Source of the DNA: Pseudomonadota bacterium
GTDB lineage: Bacteria > Pseudomonadota > Alphaproteobacteria > Rhizobiales > Afifellaceae
Assembly: GCA_023417735.1 (NCBI GenBank)
Contig: JAEZEK010000499.1
Span: 1-5,986, forward strand
DNA length: 5,986 nucleotides
Reading direction: 5' to 3'
Below are positions 5,985 through 5,986 of this stretch, piece by piece. Position numbers and translations under genes: made by a program. The notes below the pieces were generated by a model. It ran no database searches, had not been told where the DNA came from, and saw only the letters and a list, made by a program, of their open reading frames with translations. Numbering within the stretch: position 1 is the first letter of the stretch; every line of letters starts with the position of its first letter.

Positions 5985-5986
5985 GG

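Overview
The window is high-GC DNA (about two thirds G+C by eye, with G/C-rich third codon positions) with compact bacterial gene packing. The Shine-Dalgarno sites, a Bug/TctC-type binding protein and a Nudix protein of a type I associate with rhizobia and relatives suggest an alphaproteobacterium, perhaps Hyphomicrobiales. That placement is inference. No rRNA, convincing tRNA, insertion sequence, CRISPR array or phage gene is visible.

Layout: (1) 14-898, minus strand: an amidohydrolase-2 (COG3618) enzyme resembling 2-pyrone-4,6-dicarboxylate lactonase (LigI). (2) 899-1048: a 150-bp divergent control region with strong Shine-Dalgarno sites at both edges, a perfect TTGACA and a 6-bp inverted repeat around it. 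(3) 1049-4037, plus strand: a complete tripartite tricarboxylate transporter (TTT) in the order tctC-tctB-tctA, with gaps of 19 and 18 bases. (4) 4106-5275: an alpha/beta hydrolase with an N-terminal helical cap, of the 2,6-dihydropseudooxynicotine hydrolase/FrsA/Ayg1 type, 68 bases after tctA and probably in the same operon. (5) 5276-5546: an intergenic stretch with a GC-only 11-bp hairpin and a candidate promoter. (6) 5547-5984: a small Nudix hydrolase, probably an independent housekeeping-type gene.

How the genes may work together: the periplasmic protein TctC would capture an organic acid, and the membrane pair TctB/TctA would import it using an ion gradient. The two hydrolases, one on each side of the control region, could then open a lactone or cleave a C-C or ester bond. 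The hydrolase folds and catalytic residues are visible in the sequence; the substrate is not. The LigI-like enzyme keeps the catalytic histidines and aspartate but lacks two residues that I recall as substrate-carboxylate contacts in LigI, so the pathway is probably not simply PDC catabolism. No regulator gene lies in the window.

Nothing here is clearly a new class of system. The most interesting possibility is an uncharacterised small catabolic module of TTT importer, LigI-like hydrolase and DHPON-hydrolase-like enzyme.
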